Shown here: in pieces, positions 1-8,488 of the stretch
How positions within the stretch are numbered: the stretch's first letter is position 1
Layout of the letters: each line of letters opens with the position of its first letter
From: Nocardia wallacei
Lineage (GTDB): Bacteria > Actinomycetota > Actinomycetes > Mycobacteriales > Mycobacteriaceae
Assembly: GCF_014466955.1 (NCBI RefSeq)
Contig: NZ_AP023396.1
Span: 5,766,001-5,830,000 of the forward strand
Direction of reading: 5' to 3'
Length of the DNA stretch: 64,000 nucleotides
Notes under the pieces: generated by a model
Told to the model about the DNA's origin: nothing
Database searches by the model: none
Seen by the model: only the letters and a program-made list of their open reading frames with translations
Made by a program: the position numbers and the translations under genes

Positions 1-132
1 GCTGATCTCCAGCTCCGCATCCCGGTCACGGTGCCGATCCTCGCCGGTGACACCCGGCGTCTCGGCGGTCCGGCGGAGGCCGATCACAGCGGCGAAATCC
101 GCGCGCATGGCTTCCTCGTGCTCGCGATGCAT
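1..132 (-). CDS. Start of a small hypothetical protein, cut by the window edge
   Basis: Only 44 N-terminal residues are visible; the gene continues past the left edge. The protein begins MHREHEEAMRADFA and is clearly related to the start of the next gene upstream, MEREHEEAMRREFA, so the two are tandem paralogues. Its ATG lies two bases after the stop of that gene, and a GAGAGG stretch inside the upstream gene's last codons is the likely ribosome binding site. Function unknown. The position at the distal end of the transfer operon suggests an accessory element protein. Confidence 0.6.
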   Translation of the reverse strand, partial: MHREHEEAMRADFAAVIGLRRTAETPGVTGEDRHRDRDAELEIS

Positions 133-134
133 GA

Positions 135-497
135 CTATCGGCCTCTCTCGGCCCTGCTGCGGGTCCGCTCGGTCTCCACGAGCCGACCGGCCTGCTCCAC
201 GCTGCGGTACTGGACGTCGGTGAATCCGCCGTTGTCACCGGTGGCGCGGCCGTGGCGCAGGTTTTCGGTCAACCGGCGCATGGTGTCGGGGCGGTCGCGC
301 CAGTCGTGGTAGGCGTCATCGAGGAACTGCCAGTGCTCGGCGTGGGGGCCGTTCAGCCACCGCTGGTTGTACTGGCGGCTGTGGTCGTAGAGGGCGTCCA
401 TCTGCTGCTCGGTCACCCCGGACCGATAGGCGGAGTGGTTGAGTTCGACGCGTTCGGCGAACTCGCGGCGCATCGCTTCTTCGTGTTCGCGTTCCAT
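135..497 (-). CDS. Hypothetical AICE protein, charged and helical (120 aa)
   Basis: A 120-residue, highly charged soluble protein with no signal peptide or membrane segment and many Arg, Glu and aromatic residues in the middle (W, Y and H in residues 40-75). AAAGGAG lies ten bases before the ATG, inside the 3' end of the preceding gene. The next gene downstream, cut by the window edge, encodes a protein with the same N-terminus. I do not recognise a family. It is cotranscribed with the conjugation genes and its codon use fits them. Confidence 0.6.
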   Translation of the reverse strand: MEREHEEAMRREFAERVELNHSAYRSGVTEQQMDALYDHSRQYNQRWLNGPHAEHWQFLDDAYHDWRDRPDTMRRLTENLRHGRATGDNGGFTDVQYRSVEQAGRLVETERTRSRAERGR

Positions 498-500
498 GGG

Positions 501-2249
501 TTATCGGCTCCTTTCGATGCCGTTGCGGCCCGGCCGTCCGTGCCCGTTGCCGCTGCCGTTGATGTGTTCGGTGACCGCGTCGCGGGGCATCGGCTGGGTG
601 TTGCCCAGCTCCTCGTCGGCGGCGATCCGTGCCGGGCTGCCGTACCGGTCGTGTTCGGGGGTTTGGCGGGCGAGTTTCTGCACCGCTTCGTCGCGTTCGG
701 TTTTGAACCGGTCGCGTTCGGACTTGTAGCGGTCGCGGTCGATCTGCACCTTGACCAGGCGTAACCCGTTCTGCCGCAGGTCTTCCAGTTCCCGGGTCTG
801 GCGCAGGTTCGTGTTCTTCAGCGACTCCACCTGTGCCTGGGCGGCCTCCCACTTCCGCTTGTGGTCGTCGCGGTCGGCGGTGACCGCGTCCACGCCGCGC
901 TGCAAGATCTCCGCGCGCCGTTTCAGCTGATCGCGTTCGGCGACAACACCTCTCAACTCCGCGATCTGCCGCTCCAGCTCCGCCAGCCGATCCGCCTGCG
1001 ACCCGCCCGCCGCAGCGGGCGGCATAGGTGCGGCGCCGTCGTCCCGTTCCCGACCGGCCGCAGCGGTGACGGCGCGCTGGCGGGCGGGGTGCCCGTTGGT
1101 CTGCTCGCGCCAGGCGGTGACCTCGTCGGTGACGAACCCGCTCGCGCCTTCGACGGTGAACAGCGGCTCCTCGCTGCCCCGCTCGGTGGCGGTGACCTGG
1201 ATCGGGTGATCCGGGCCGGACGGCATCGCGGACACGGTGCGCGCCGCCCAGGCGGCGGCGTCGGCCTCGGTCGGGTGCAGCCCGAGCCGGTGGTGGCCGT
1301 CGACGGTGCGGACGGCGGTCTCGATGCGGGAATTCGCTGCGGCGGTGTTGAACTCGCGGGTGATGTCCTCCTCGGTCAGTCCCGCCTGCTTCGCCCGCGC
1401 CGCGGCGGTACGGCGGGCTGCGTCCAGCTCCGCCCGGCCGTCGGCATCCGCGTGCGGGGAATACCAAGTCCAATGCGCCTGCGCCAGCCGGATCTCCTGC
1501 ACCGCCTCGGCCTGCTCGCCAGTCAACGGCGCGTCCGCGGCCCGTCGCTGGTTCGTGCCGGGCGGTGACGGCGTACCGGTGGTGGTTTGCACGGGGCGAG
1601 TGGCGGTCTCGGCGGTGACCCTGTCTCCGGAGTCCGGGCCGTTGCGGCGCGGGCCCGGCGCCGCGTGACTGTGCTGCGGCGGGGTCCAGGTCACCTGCGG
1701 CGGGGCGGGGGGACGCTGGTAGGCGGGCTGGCGTTCGATCCCGGCGGCGGCCTGGGCGCGGGCGACCTGCGCGCGGTAGCGCAGGGCATCGATGCCCTTC
1801 ACCTTCCGCGCCGGGCCGAACAGGTTGCCCAGCTCGTACTCGGGGAAGCGTGTGGCCGCGGCCAGCCCGTCCAGAGCGATGCCCTGCTCGGTCGTAGTGA
1901 GCGCGTTCGACCGCAGAATGCGGTCCTCCATGTCGCTGTAGCGGCGGCCCAGCGCGGTCCGGTCCTGCTGCCGCTGCCCGGCGTCGGTGCGTGGATCGGC
2001 GGCGCGGGCGTTGACCTCGGCGGCGTAGCGGCGGTAGCCGTCGAGCATCTTCGCGGTGCTCTGCAACGCCATGCGCCGCATCTCCTCCTGCGCGCGCAGC
2101 TGCTCGCGCCACTGGCGGCGGATGTCCTGCTTGATCCGGTGGCGTTCCCGCCACGACACCGCCTGCGCCAACTGCAGCAGCGCCTGCCGCATCGAGACCA
2201 CAAAACGGGAAGCCTCCCGCCCCATCTGGTCCATCTCGTTATCCGACAT
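501..2249 (-). CDS. Large coiled-coil AICE protein (582 aa)
   Basis: The N-terminal 170 residues are helical and rich in Arg/Gln, then a Pro-rich linker, a middle section with a compact domain (about residues 220-350, including a WTWYSPHADADG stretch), and a coiled coil near 400-500 with regular Leu spacing. It is the positional counterpart of the 688-residue protein at 46,940-49,006 in element B, which has the same layout and a similar charged N-terminus. No catalytic motif is visible. Location downstream of the translocase suggests a structural or DNA-associated transfer function, but this is inference. Confidence 0.7.
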   Translation of the reverse strand: MSDNEMDQMGREASRFVVSMRQALLQLAQAVSWRERHRIKQDIRRQWREQLRAQEEMRRMALQSTAKMLDGYRRYAAEVNARAADPRTDAGQRQQDRTALGRRYSDMEDRILRSNALTTTEQGIALDGLAAATRFPEYELGNLFGPARKVKGIDALRYRAQVARAQAAAGIERQPAYQRPPAPPQVTWTPPQHSHAAPGPRRNGPDSGDRVTAETATRPVQTTTGTPSPPGTNQRRAADAPLTGEQAEAVQEIRLAQAHWTWYSPHADADGRAELDAARRTAAARAKQAGLTEEDITREFNTAAANSRIETAVRTVDGHHRLGLHPTEADAAAWAARTVSAMPSGPDHPIQVTATERGSEEPLFTVEGASGFVTDEVTAWREQTNGHPARQRAVTAAAGRERDDGAAPMPPAAAGGSQADRLAELERQIAELRGVVAERDQLKRRAEILQRGVDAVTADRDDHKRKWEAAQAQVESLKNTNLRQTRELEDLRQNGLRLVKVQIDRDRYKSERDRFKTERDEAVQKLARQTPEHDRYGSPARIAADEELGNTQPMPRDAVTEHINGSGNGHGRPGRNGIERSR

Positions 2250-2285
2250 CTGCGTGAATTCCTTTCCTAGATTTGGGATTTCGGG

Positions 2286-2651
2286 CTATCGGGTGCGTTC
2301 GATCCGCCGATGACCGCGGCGGGTTTCGAGCTCGGCGGCGGCCTGATCGGTCAGCTTCAACCGGGTCGCGTGCCGGGCGCGGGCGACGGCCAGCTGTTGC
2401 TGGGCGCAGTCGAGTTCGCTTGCGGTCATCTCCAGCCCGTGCAGCACCGCATCGGTCGTGACCACGGGGTCGACCGGTTCCCCGAGGTTGTCCACCGCCA
2501 GCGCGGACGGGTGCGCCCGCAGCTGCCCGTACTCGCGGCGGATCTCGGTCACCTCCCGCCGCAGCTCGTTCAACCGGTCATCGACACCGTGCAAGCGGTC
2601 GTACAGGTCCGCCGGCGCGGTCCGGATCGGGTCGAAGTCGTTGTTGCTCAT
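2286..2651 (-). CDS. Small coiled-coil AICE protein (121 aa)
   Basis: A 121-residue protein with two predicted helical stretches (about residues 18-45 and 70-110), rich in Leu, Arg and Glu, and no membrane segment. The start is fixed by a strong leader, GGAGTGAAACACC directly before the ATG. The same 13-base leader precedes the large coiled-coil gene of element B at 49,006, so the two operons share ancestry or exchanged parts. Function unknown. Confidence 0.65.
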   Translation of the reverse strand: MSNNDFDPIRTAPADLYDRLHGVDDRLNELRREVTEIRREYGQLRAHPSALAVDNLGEPVDPVVTTDAVLHGLEMTASELDCAQQQLAVARARHATRLKLTDQAAAELETRRGHRRIERTR

Positions 2652-2657
2652 GGTGTT

Positions 2658-3014
2658 TCACTCCTGGGTTGTTTCGAGGTAGCGCCAGCTGATGCGGGTG
2701 ACCTCGGTGGTGGGGGTACAGCCGCGGTGGGTGCGGCAGAAGAACGCGATGAACTCCTCGCGGCTGGCGTGCGGGAATCCTTCGGCGGTCACATCGGCGG
2801 CGGTGATCGCGTCCAGGCGCTCGCGGCGCACGCTGGTCACCTCTACCTCGGCCAGGCGCACCAGCGGCTCGCCGGGCTTGCGGCCCATGACTTTCCGGCA
2901 CAGCGTCACCCGGTCCCCGGGCCGCAGCACCCGCCAGCCGAGGCGGCGGGTAACGGTCTTGCTGCGGTCGGTCACCTGCGGCTCGGTCAGCGACACCGAC
3001 ATCAACCGCGCCAT
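2658..3014 (-). CDS. ASCH-domain protein (118 aa)
   Basis: I chose the start beginning MARLMSVSLTEPQ because its ATG overlaps the stop of the upstream gene (ATGA). The protein shows the ASCH fold pattern: an early K-x-V-T-R-R, a GDRV turn near residue 33, a V-rich strand (LAEVEVTSV), an 'ITAADVTAEGF' segment and a C-terminal aromatic strand ending RISWRYLE. ASCH domains are RNA-binding beta-barrels related to PUA, and some have RNA-processing or amidase activity. Here it is embedded in a conjugation operon. Substrate unknown. Confidence 0.75.
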   Translation of the reverse strand: MARLMSVSLTEPQVTDRSKTVTRRLGWRVLRPGDRVTLCRKVMGRKPGEPLVRLAEVEVTSVRRERLDAITAADVTAEGFPHASREEFIAFFCRTHRGCTPTTEVTRISWRYLETTQE

Positions 3015-3643
3015 CAGCACTCGCCGTCCTCGACCGCGGCAGCGGCGCGGGTGTTCTCGTGCCGGGTCCGCGTCGCGGCGGCGCGGCGGGCGAGCCACTG
3101 CACCGCCCCTGCCAGCACGCGGGCGAACGCGGCGCTCAGGTGGCCGACACCGGTCACGGCGGCGGCGAGGACATGCGGCAGCGGCGGGCGCAGCGCGGCG
3201 TTCCACCACAGGTAGGCCAGCCAGCCGACGCCGTACCCGGCGACCGGGATCAGCACCGGCGCGGGCTGCCCCCACCCGGCGGTCACCGCGACCGCGACCA
3301 CAACAGCCGAACCGGCCGCGGTGCCGCGCACGACCGGGACCAGGCTGCGCCGATACTCCGGCAAACCCACCACCACCTCGGCCACCTGACCGCCGTCGCC
3401 GTCACCGGCATCGGCATCGGGGTTGTCGCGGTGTGGGACGGGCCTGATCGGCGCCGGGACGGCGGGCTCGACCGGCGGCGGGAGCTGGGCGGCGTGGCGG
3501 TCGGCAGCATCGCTGGCGGCAACGAGGTAGGCGCTGATCTCGTCGGCGAGAATGTCACCGAGCACCTTCGGGTCCTGCGACTGCTGGCGTCGCTGGTTGC
3601 GGTCGTTGTTGTCGTCGTGGTCGTCGTTGCGGATGATGCGCAT
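3014..3643 (-). CDS. Small membrane protein downstream of the translocase (209 aa)
   Basis: The start MRIIRNDDHD is preferred because GGAG lies ten bases upstream; a longer reading frame is low-complexity. The N-terminal half is acidic and hydrophilic. Residues 104-125 and 128-150 form two hydrophobic segments, followed by a weakly amphipathic helix and an Arg-rich tail. Element B has a smaller two-segment membrane protein in the same place, directly after its translocase (49,426-49,923), so this is probably a transfer-apparatus accessory protein. The stop overlaps the next start. Confidence 0.65.
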   Translation of the reverse strand: MRIIRNDDHDDNNDRNQRRQQSQDPKVLGDILADEISAYLVAASDAADRHAAQLPPPVEPAVPAPIRPVPHRDNPDADAGDGDGGQVAEVVVGLPEYRRSLVPVVRGTAAGSAVVVAVAVTAGWGQPAPVLIPVAGYGVGWLAYLWWNAALRPPLPHVLAAAVTGVGHLSAAFARVLAGAVQWLARRAAATRTRHENTRAAAAVEDGEC

Positions 3644-3683
3644 GACGTTGTGCTCCAATCGGATTCGGCGAGTGGTGAGTGGG

Positions 3684-5744
3684 TTATGCGGTCGCGGCGG
3701 CGTCGCCGGCGACCTGGGTGCGGGTGGTGGCTTGCGCGGCGGCGGGGGTACCGGGCAGCGGCGACAACTTGCTGGTGTCGAGGGGGACGACGTGGCCGAA
3801 CCAGGCGCGGCCGGCCTTCGCGTACACAAACTCGCCGGTGTCGAAGCGGCGGACCCGGTCGGGGTCGACCAGCCACTTCTCCCCCACCGACACCTGGCCC
3901 TCGTCGCCGTGGCGCTGGCCCTTGATCAGGTGCCGTGACGGCAACATGGAACGCACGGACCCGAAGTGCTTGCACAGCTCACCGACGTTCTCGCAGTAAC
4001 CCAGCAGCACCCCGCCCGCGCACGCCTTCAACAGCCGGTTCAGCGACCACTGATCGGGCGCGATGGACTCCGGTGACTGCCCGGAGAAGATCAGCGCGAC
4101 CCCCTGGGAGCGGCCGCGTTCGGTGATGTCCTCCAGCCCGATCGACCCCTTCTTCGTGGTCAGCGCTGACGCTTCGTCGAGGAACACCGTCACCGAGCGG
4201 CGCTCGTCGCGGGCGGTGCGGCCGGCGTGCTGCATCACCATCCGCAACGTGGCGCCGACCTGGGCGCGGGCAGCGTCCTTGTCCAGGGCGGGCACGGTCA
4301 TGAACAGCATCGACAGCTCACCGATCCGCTTGCCGCCGTCGAACACCACCTGTCCGTCGTGGTCTTTGAGCTGGTCGAACAGATTGCTGCACTTGATCAG
4401 CGCGTCATCGATCTGCGGGACCTTCTCCTCCTGCATCGCATCGACCTGCCGCACGACATCGGGTGCGTTGCCCCAAATGTCCTTGAGCTTGTCGGGGTGC
4501 AGCCGCTCGAGGAACTCCGCCGAGCTGCGCGGCGGCCCGATCGGCGCGTCCACCACCAGCGCCGCGATCCGGGCGCGCATCCCGTCGAAATGCTCGCCCT
4601 CGCTCGTGGTGGCTTCCGCACCGCCGCTGAGCAGCTCCTCCACGATCGCGCGCAGATCCCGGGCGGGCATCCCGGACCAGATGTCGAGCTTGTCGCCGCC
4701 GGGCACGACGAACCCGATCTCCTCGCGGGGGATGCCGAGCGCGAGCATCGCGGCCAGCATCTCCAACCCGAGATTGCGGTCGTCCTCACCGCCCTTGCAG
4801 GTAATCAGCACCAGCTGCGGCTTCGGGTGCTTGACGGCCATGCCGGGCACGTCTTTCCACCGCTGCCACGCCAGGTACTCGTAGCAGAACAGGCCGATCC
4901 CGTACTTCTTGATCGTCTCGGTCTTGCCGCTGCCGGTGGTCCCGAACAGCAGCTGATGCCGCTTCGCGTCCCGGTGCGGCACCGCCAGCCACTGCTCGTG
5001 GCGCGTGGTCAGCTCCCGCCACAACCCCGCCGGCCGCGCCGTCGCCCGATCCGCGAGCGTGCCGAGCACGATCGAGGACCCGGCGCTGTGCGGGGCGCCG
5101 AGCTTCGCCGCCCGCGCCGCGGCCCGGAACTGCTTGACCGCCAACGCATCCTGCACCCGCTCCGTACGACCCAGCGACTTCAACCCGACCGTGTTCGTCT
5201 TCAACACGAACTTCGCCCAGCAGTACGTGCCCGCCAGCGCCGCCACCGGCACCCCGAGAGTCAGCATCAACCGCAGCCCGGCCAGATCACCGGCCGCGAC
5301 CTCACACGCCCCCGTCCAGAACAAGCTCAGCGGGGTCGACCACGAACCCCCAGCGACCGCCGACAAGACGGGCAGCATCAGCGCGCCGATCGCGAAGTTT
5401 CGCAGCCGGTGCGGCGACAACGGCCACCCCGCCGCCACACCGACGATCATGACCAGCATCGCCACCACGACCAGCCCGCACACCAGCGACGTCCCCGCCA
5501 CATGCGCGGCCTGAGAGATATCGGGCAGATGCCAGCCGTCGACGTGCGCCACGACCGGATCGGTCACCTGACGCACCGGCTCCGGGGTGCCGGGCGGCGC
5601 CTCGGGATGCACGGCGAACGGATCGAACACCATGCCCGCGTCGGCGCCGTCCGGCCCTGCCGGGGCGGTGTCGGGAGTGGTGGGAGTAGTGGGGGTGGTG
5701 TGGCAGTCGCCGGGGGTGATCAGCCACTGGCAGTTATCGGTCAT
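3684..5744 (-). CDS. FtsK/SpoIIIE-type conjugal DNA translocase (TraB-like)
   Basis: Membrane-anchored hexameric ATPase predicted to pump double-stranded DNA between mycelial cells during AICE transfer. The start MTDNCQWLI overlaps the upstream stop and has AGGAAG before it. The 686-residue protein has an acidic Pro-rich N-terminus, hydrophobic segments at about 85-105 and in 118-175, a Walker A motif GTTGSGKT at 268-275, and a Walker B strand in VTVFLDEAS, followed by a sensor-like FSGQSPESI. This is the core transfer gene of AICEs. A visible C-terminal winged helix of the FtsK-gamma kind is not obvious. Confidence 0.85.
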   Translation of the reverse strand: MTDNCQWLITPGDCHTTPTTPTTPDTAPAGPDGADAGMVFDPFAVHPEAPPGTPEPVRQVTDPVVAHVDGWHLPDISQAAHVAGTSLVCGLVVVAMLVMIVGVAAGWPLSPHRLRNFAIGALMLPVLSAVAGGSWSTPLSLFWTGACEVAAGDLAGLRLMLTLGVPVAALAGTYCWAKFVLKTNTVGLKSLGRTERVQDALAVKQFRAAARAAKLGAPHSAGSSIVLGTLADRATARPAGLWRELTTRHEQWLAVPHRDAKRHQLLFGTTGSGKTETIKKYGIGLFCYEYLAWQRWKDVPGMAVKHPKPQLVLITCKGGEDDRNLGLEMLAAMLALGIPREEIGFVVPGGDKLDIWSGMPARDLRAIVEELLSGGAEATTSEGEHFDGMRARIAALVVDAPIGPPRSSAEFLERLHPDKLKDIWGNAPDVVRQVDAMQEEKVPQIDDALIKCSNLFDQLKDHDGQVVFDGGKRIGELSMLFMTVPALDKDAARAQVGATLRMVMQHAGRTARDERRSVTVFLDEASALTTKKGSIGLEDITERGRSQGVALIFSGQSPESIAPDQWSLNRLLKACAGGVLLGYCENVGELCKHFGSVRSMLPSRHLIKGQRHGDEGQVSVGEKWLVDPDRVRRFDTGEFVYAKAGRAWFGHVVPLDTSKLSPLPGTPAAAQATTRTQVAGDAAATA

Positions 5745-6820
5745 GATGCTTCCTTGGAGATGTGAAGGACGGTGCGGGCGTGGCGATTTGCCTTCCTGGC
5801 CTCGCGCACGGCGCGACGTTCGGTGAGGAATTGCTGCCACTGCTCGTCGAAATCGCCGATCGCGAACAGCAGTTCGGGCAGGTCGAGTTCGGGCGGGATG
5901 CGGCGGCGCGCGGCCTCGACCGCGGCCATCACCGATGTGGTGCGGCACAGGTAGAGCACGCCGGTCATCCGCTGCGGCTCGGCGTGGATCGCGGCGCGGA
6001 ACGCGCCCTGCATCGCGGTGTCGAGATGGCGGGGGTCCTTCTCGGTCAGCTCGACCTCCAAGGCCCACCAGCCGTAGATGCCGTCCACGACGCCGAGGAA
6101 CCAGCCGTCATGCACATGCGGGCGACCGGGTCGCGGTTCGCGGCCGGTGCTGACCTCCAGCACCGCCTTCCCGCGCCGCATCTCCTGGCTCCGCAGCCGG
6201 ACACCGGCCTGGTGGCGCAGCACCCGCTCGGACACCCACAGCTCCGGATCGGAGCCGACCAGCATGATCCGGGCCTGCGCCACCGCCCGGTAGTGGTTGG
6301 CGAACATCAGCGGCGGCTGCCACTCACTGGGCCGCCACCCCAGATAGCGGGCGGCGACATCGCGGCGCGGCCACACCCAGGCACGGCCGCGCTGCACCTT
6401 CGCCATCGACACCTGCCCGTTGTCGACCAGCAGCTTCGCGATCGCGTACGCGCTGGACTCGTAGACGTTCAGGAACTCCGCCAGCACATCGATCTGCATG
6501 CCGTGCATGTGCGACAACCCGCCCAGCACCTGCGCCTGCCGCTCGGTCACCTGATCCGACCGCGGCCCCGGCAGCACCCGGCCCATCGACCCGGCCGGCA
6601 CCCCGATCTCCGCCGCCACCTCCGCCGCGCTAAACCCCTGCGCTCGCAAGGCGGCGGCCTCACCGAGGATCTGCTCGACCTTCCGCAACGGGATCCCGAG
6701 CTGCTCGCGGATCGCGGTGTAGGACAGGCCCGCATCGCGCAGTCCAGCCACGATCCGTACCCGATGCCGGCGCTCCAACGCGGCATACCGGTCCGGCCGG
6801 TTGTTCATGTTGTGGTTCAT
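5741..6820 (-). CDS. Replication-relaxation-like protein with HTH domain (359 aa)
   Basis: The N-terminal 80 residues contain two helix-turn-helix-like repeats (SYTAIREQLGIPLRKVEQIL; AAEVAAEIGVPAGS). The middle has a winged-helix part, and the C-terminal half has WVSERVLRH, then PHVHDGWF and a WALEVELTEK strand, the pattern of the Replic_Relax family of plasmid and ICE replication or relaxation proteins. Element B has a shorter relative at 51,963. Both sit immediately upstream of the translocase, with overlapping start and stop. No canonical rolling-circle Rep or HUH relaxase is visible, so this is the best candidate replication protein in the visible part of the element. Confidence 0.65.
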   Translation of the reverse strand: MNHNMNNRPDRYAALERRHRVRIVAGLRDAGLSYTAIREQLGIPLRKVEQILGEAAALRAQGFSAAEVAAEIGVPAGSMGRVLPGPRSDQVTERQAQVLGGLSHMHGMQIDVLAEFLNVYESSAYAIAKLLVDNGQVSMAKVQRGRAWVWPRRDVAARYLGWRPSEWQPPLMFANHYRAVAQARIMLVGSDPELWVSERVLRHQAGVRLRSQEMRRGKAVLEVSTGREPRPGRPHVHDGWFLGVVDGIYGWWALEVELTEKDPRHLDTAMQGAFRAAIHAEPQRMTGVLYLCRTTSVMAAVEAARRRIPPELDLPELLFAIGDFDEQWQQFLTERRAVREARKANRHARTVLHISKEAS

Positions 6821-7761
6821 CGGGTGCGTTCCCTTCGACTCGGCCGCACCGGTGCGGCCTCGCGGCGGGCAGCGATGTCACGGCGCGCCTGCACCGCGAC
6901 CGCGCCCATGGCCTCGATCTGCGAAAACTGCTGTGCTACCGGCTGTTTCGGATCGGAGCGGGTGTAGGCGCGATCGCGCTGCACGGTGCGGTCGGTGGTG
7001 CCCAGCCGTTCGGCGATCTCTTGGGCGGACAACCCGCGTTCGGTGAGTTCGGCGACCTGGTCGCGGCGTTCGTCGGTCGTCGATCGCGACGTCCAGCGGG
7101 CCCGCACCGGCTTGCCTCGCGGGTCGTCCAGTGCGGCTTCGTCCCACTCGAACGGCAAAGCCCAGCCGCTGCGGCGGCCCTTCGCCCGAGCCCGCTCCGA
7201 CGGCCCGGGAAGGAACTGCAACCGGTCGAACAACTCCTTGACCTGCCGATCCCGCGCCGCCAGCACCGACTTCCCCGCTTGGCCACCGCGGTAGTTCTTC
7301 CCGATCAGCGCCTCCATCGCGCCACTGTTCGACCGCATCCCCAACAGCCGCGCCAAATGCGCACGCGGATACCCCGACGCGATCAACGCCTGAACCCGGC
7401 GCTGCGCACCATGGATCGGAACCAACGCGTTCTCGGGTGTCACATCGGCGGCCCGCTCGGGCACCTTCACCGCGAGAATCGCCGCCTCCACCTCCGCGGT
7501 CACCCGCGCCTGCGGGTCACGGGCCACCCGGCCGACCGTGACATGGTCGACACCGGCCAGCCGGGCCACCTGCGCGAAACCCAAACCCGCCGCCTGCAAC
7601 CGGCCAATGTGCTCGCGTGCCGCGTCCGACTCAGCGGGCGATTGCGGATCCCACCGGCCATAGGCGATCTGCCGATTCCGGTACTGCTTGTAATGGCGCC
7701 GGCACATCCCCCGCGCATAACCCGGGCCGCCGCAACCGCAGCTCAAACGCTCGCCACTCAT
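6817..7761 (-). CDS. DNA-binding protein with zinc-finger-like N-terminus and HTH domains (314 aa)
   Basis: The first 30 residues contain a Cys-Cys-Cys-His cluster (CGCGGPGYARGMCRRHYKQ) that could bind zinc. Residues 50-85 form an HTH (FAQVARLAGVDHVTVGRVA), and a second HTH lies near 245-275 (LSAQEIAERLGTTDRTVQRD). The protein is basic, ends in Arg-rich sequence and overlaps both neighbours by four bases. It probably binds element DNA (origin or operator), but no specific family is recognised and I assign no enzymatic role. Confidence 0.65.
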   Translation of the reverse strand: MSGERLSCGCGGPGYARGMCRRHYKQYRNRQIAYGRWDPQSPAESDAAREHIGRLQAAGLGFAQVARLAGVDHVTVGRVARDPQARVTAEVEAAILAVKVPERAADVTPENALVPIHGAQRRVQALIASGYPRAHLARLLGMRSNSGAMEALIGKNYRGGQAGKSVLAARDRQVKELFDRLQFLPGPSERARAKGRRSGWALPFEWDEAALDDPRGKPVRARWTSRSTTDERRDQVAELTERGLSAQEIAERLGTTDRTVQRDRAYTRSDPKQPVAQQFSQIEAMGAVAVQARRDIAARREAAPVRPSRRERTR

Positions 7762-8141
7762 CGCGACCGCCCCCGCTCCGCGCGTCGCGGCTGCTGAGCG
7801 CGACGAGCGGCCAGATCAGCGCGGGCCTGCTCGATCAACTCCCGCATATCCGCGGCATCGATCCCGCGCCGCTCACACGCGGCCGCCGACCGCACCCACC
7901 GCGCAATCCGCAACGAATCCAACTGCGCCGCAGTCGGTTCCCGCTTCTCCCGCGTCTGCTGCGCGTCGTAGAGATACGCCTTCCGCCAGCCACGACCGCG
8001 CACCTGCGCCTCGTACTCCGCTGTCGGGCGCTTGTTCTCCGCGTCCAACTGCCGCCACGTCCGCAAATGCCGCGGCGCCATCCGCCACGGCCACGTCGGC
8101 AACCCGAACCGCCGACCCTCCGGATCCAAATAGGCGCTCAC
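7758..8141 (-). CDS. RRQRL-motif-like AICE protein (127 aa)
   Basis: It resembles the small 'RRQRL motif' proteins common in Streptomyces AICEs: an N-terminal DPEGRRFGLPTWPW, a LRTWRQLDAENKRP stretch where RRQL usually lies, and a KAYLYDAQ strand. Unlike the described zinc-binding members it has no CxxC pairs in its C-terminus. Element B has the matching protein at 54,061. Function unknown. The conserved position between membrane proteins and the Rep-like gene suggests a role in transfer or replication. Confidence 0.65.
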   Translation of the reverse strand: MSAYLDPEGRRFGLPTWPWRMAPRHLRTWRQLDAENKRPTAEYEAQVRGRGWRKAYLYDAQQTREKREPTAAQLDSLRIARWVRSAAACERRGIDAADMRELIEQARADLAARRAQQPRRAERGRSR

Positions 8142-8488
8142 CGCGACCGCCGCCCATCACGAGCCGCGCACCGCTCCCGTGCCTCGGCAAGCTGCTGCGC
8201 GACGGCCGCCTTGGCCTCGGCCCGGATCTCGGCCGCGCGTGCTTCGCCGTACCGGGTTACGAGCAGGCGATCCCACGCCGCACGGCTTTCCGAACCGACC
8301 TGCTGCCTGGCCTCCAGGGCGTAGGTGTAGCGATCCCGCTCGAACCGGTCGTTCCTGAATTCCTTCGCCTCGCTGATGTCATGGGCAGCGTCTCCCATGT
8401 CGCGCAAGACATCCCAGACCGCATCGAGCCGCTGGTACTCGGCCTCCAACGCCGCAACCTCATCGCCGCTCTTGCCCGTTGCGGTCAT
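8138..8488 (-). CDS. Hypothetical helical protein (116 aa)
   Basis: A charged, Ala/Glu/Arg-rich protein predicted to be almost entirely helical, without membrane segments or Cys clusters. Start and stop overlap the neighbours by four bases (ATGA), the usual arrangement in this operon, which supports real translation. No family recognised. Confidence 0.55.
   Translation of the reverse strand: MTATGKSGDEVAALEAEYQRLDAVWDVLRDMGDAAHDISEAKEFRNDRFERDRYTYALEARQQVGSESRAAWDRLLVTRYGEARAAEIRAEAKAAVAQQLAEARERCAARDGRRSR

Noticed and set aside
2658..3275. Long 205-residue version of the ASCH protein
   Set aside because: The added part is antisense-like Arg-rich sequence within the preceding membrane-protein gene; the ATG overlapping the upstream stop gives a complete ASCH domain.
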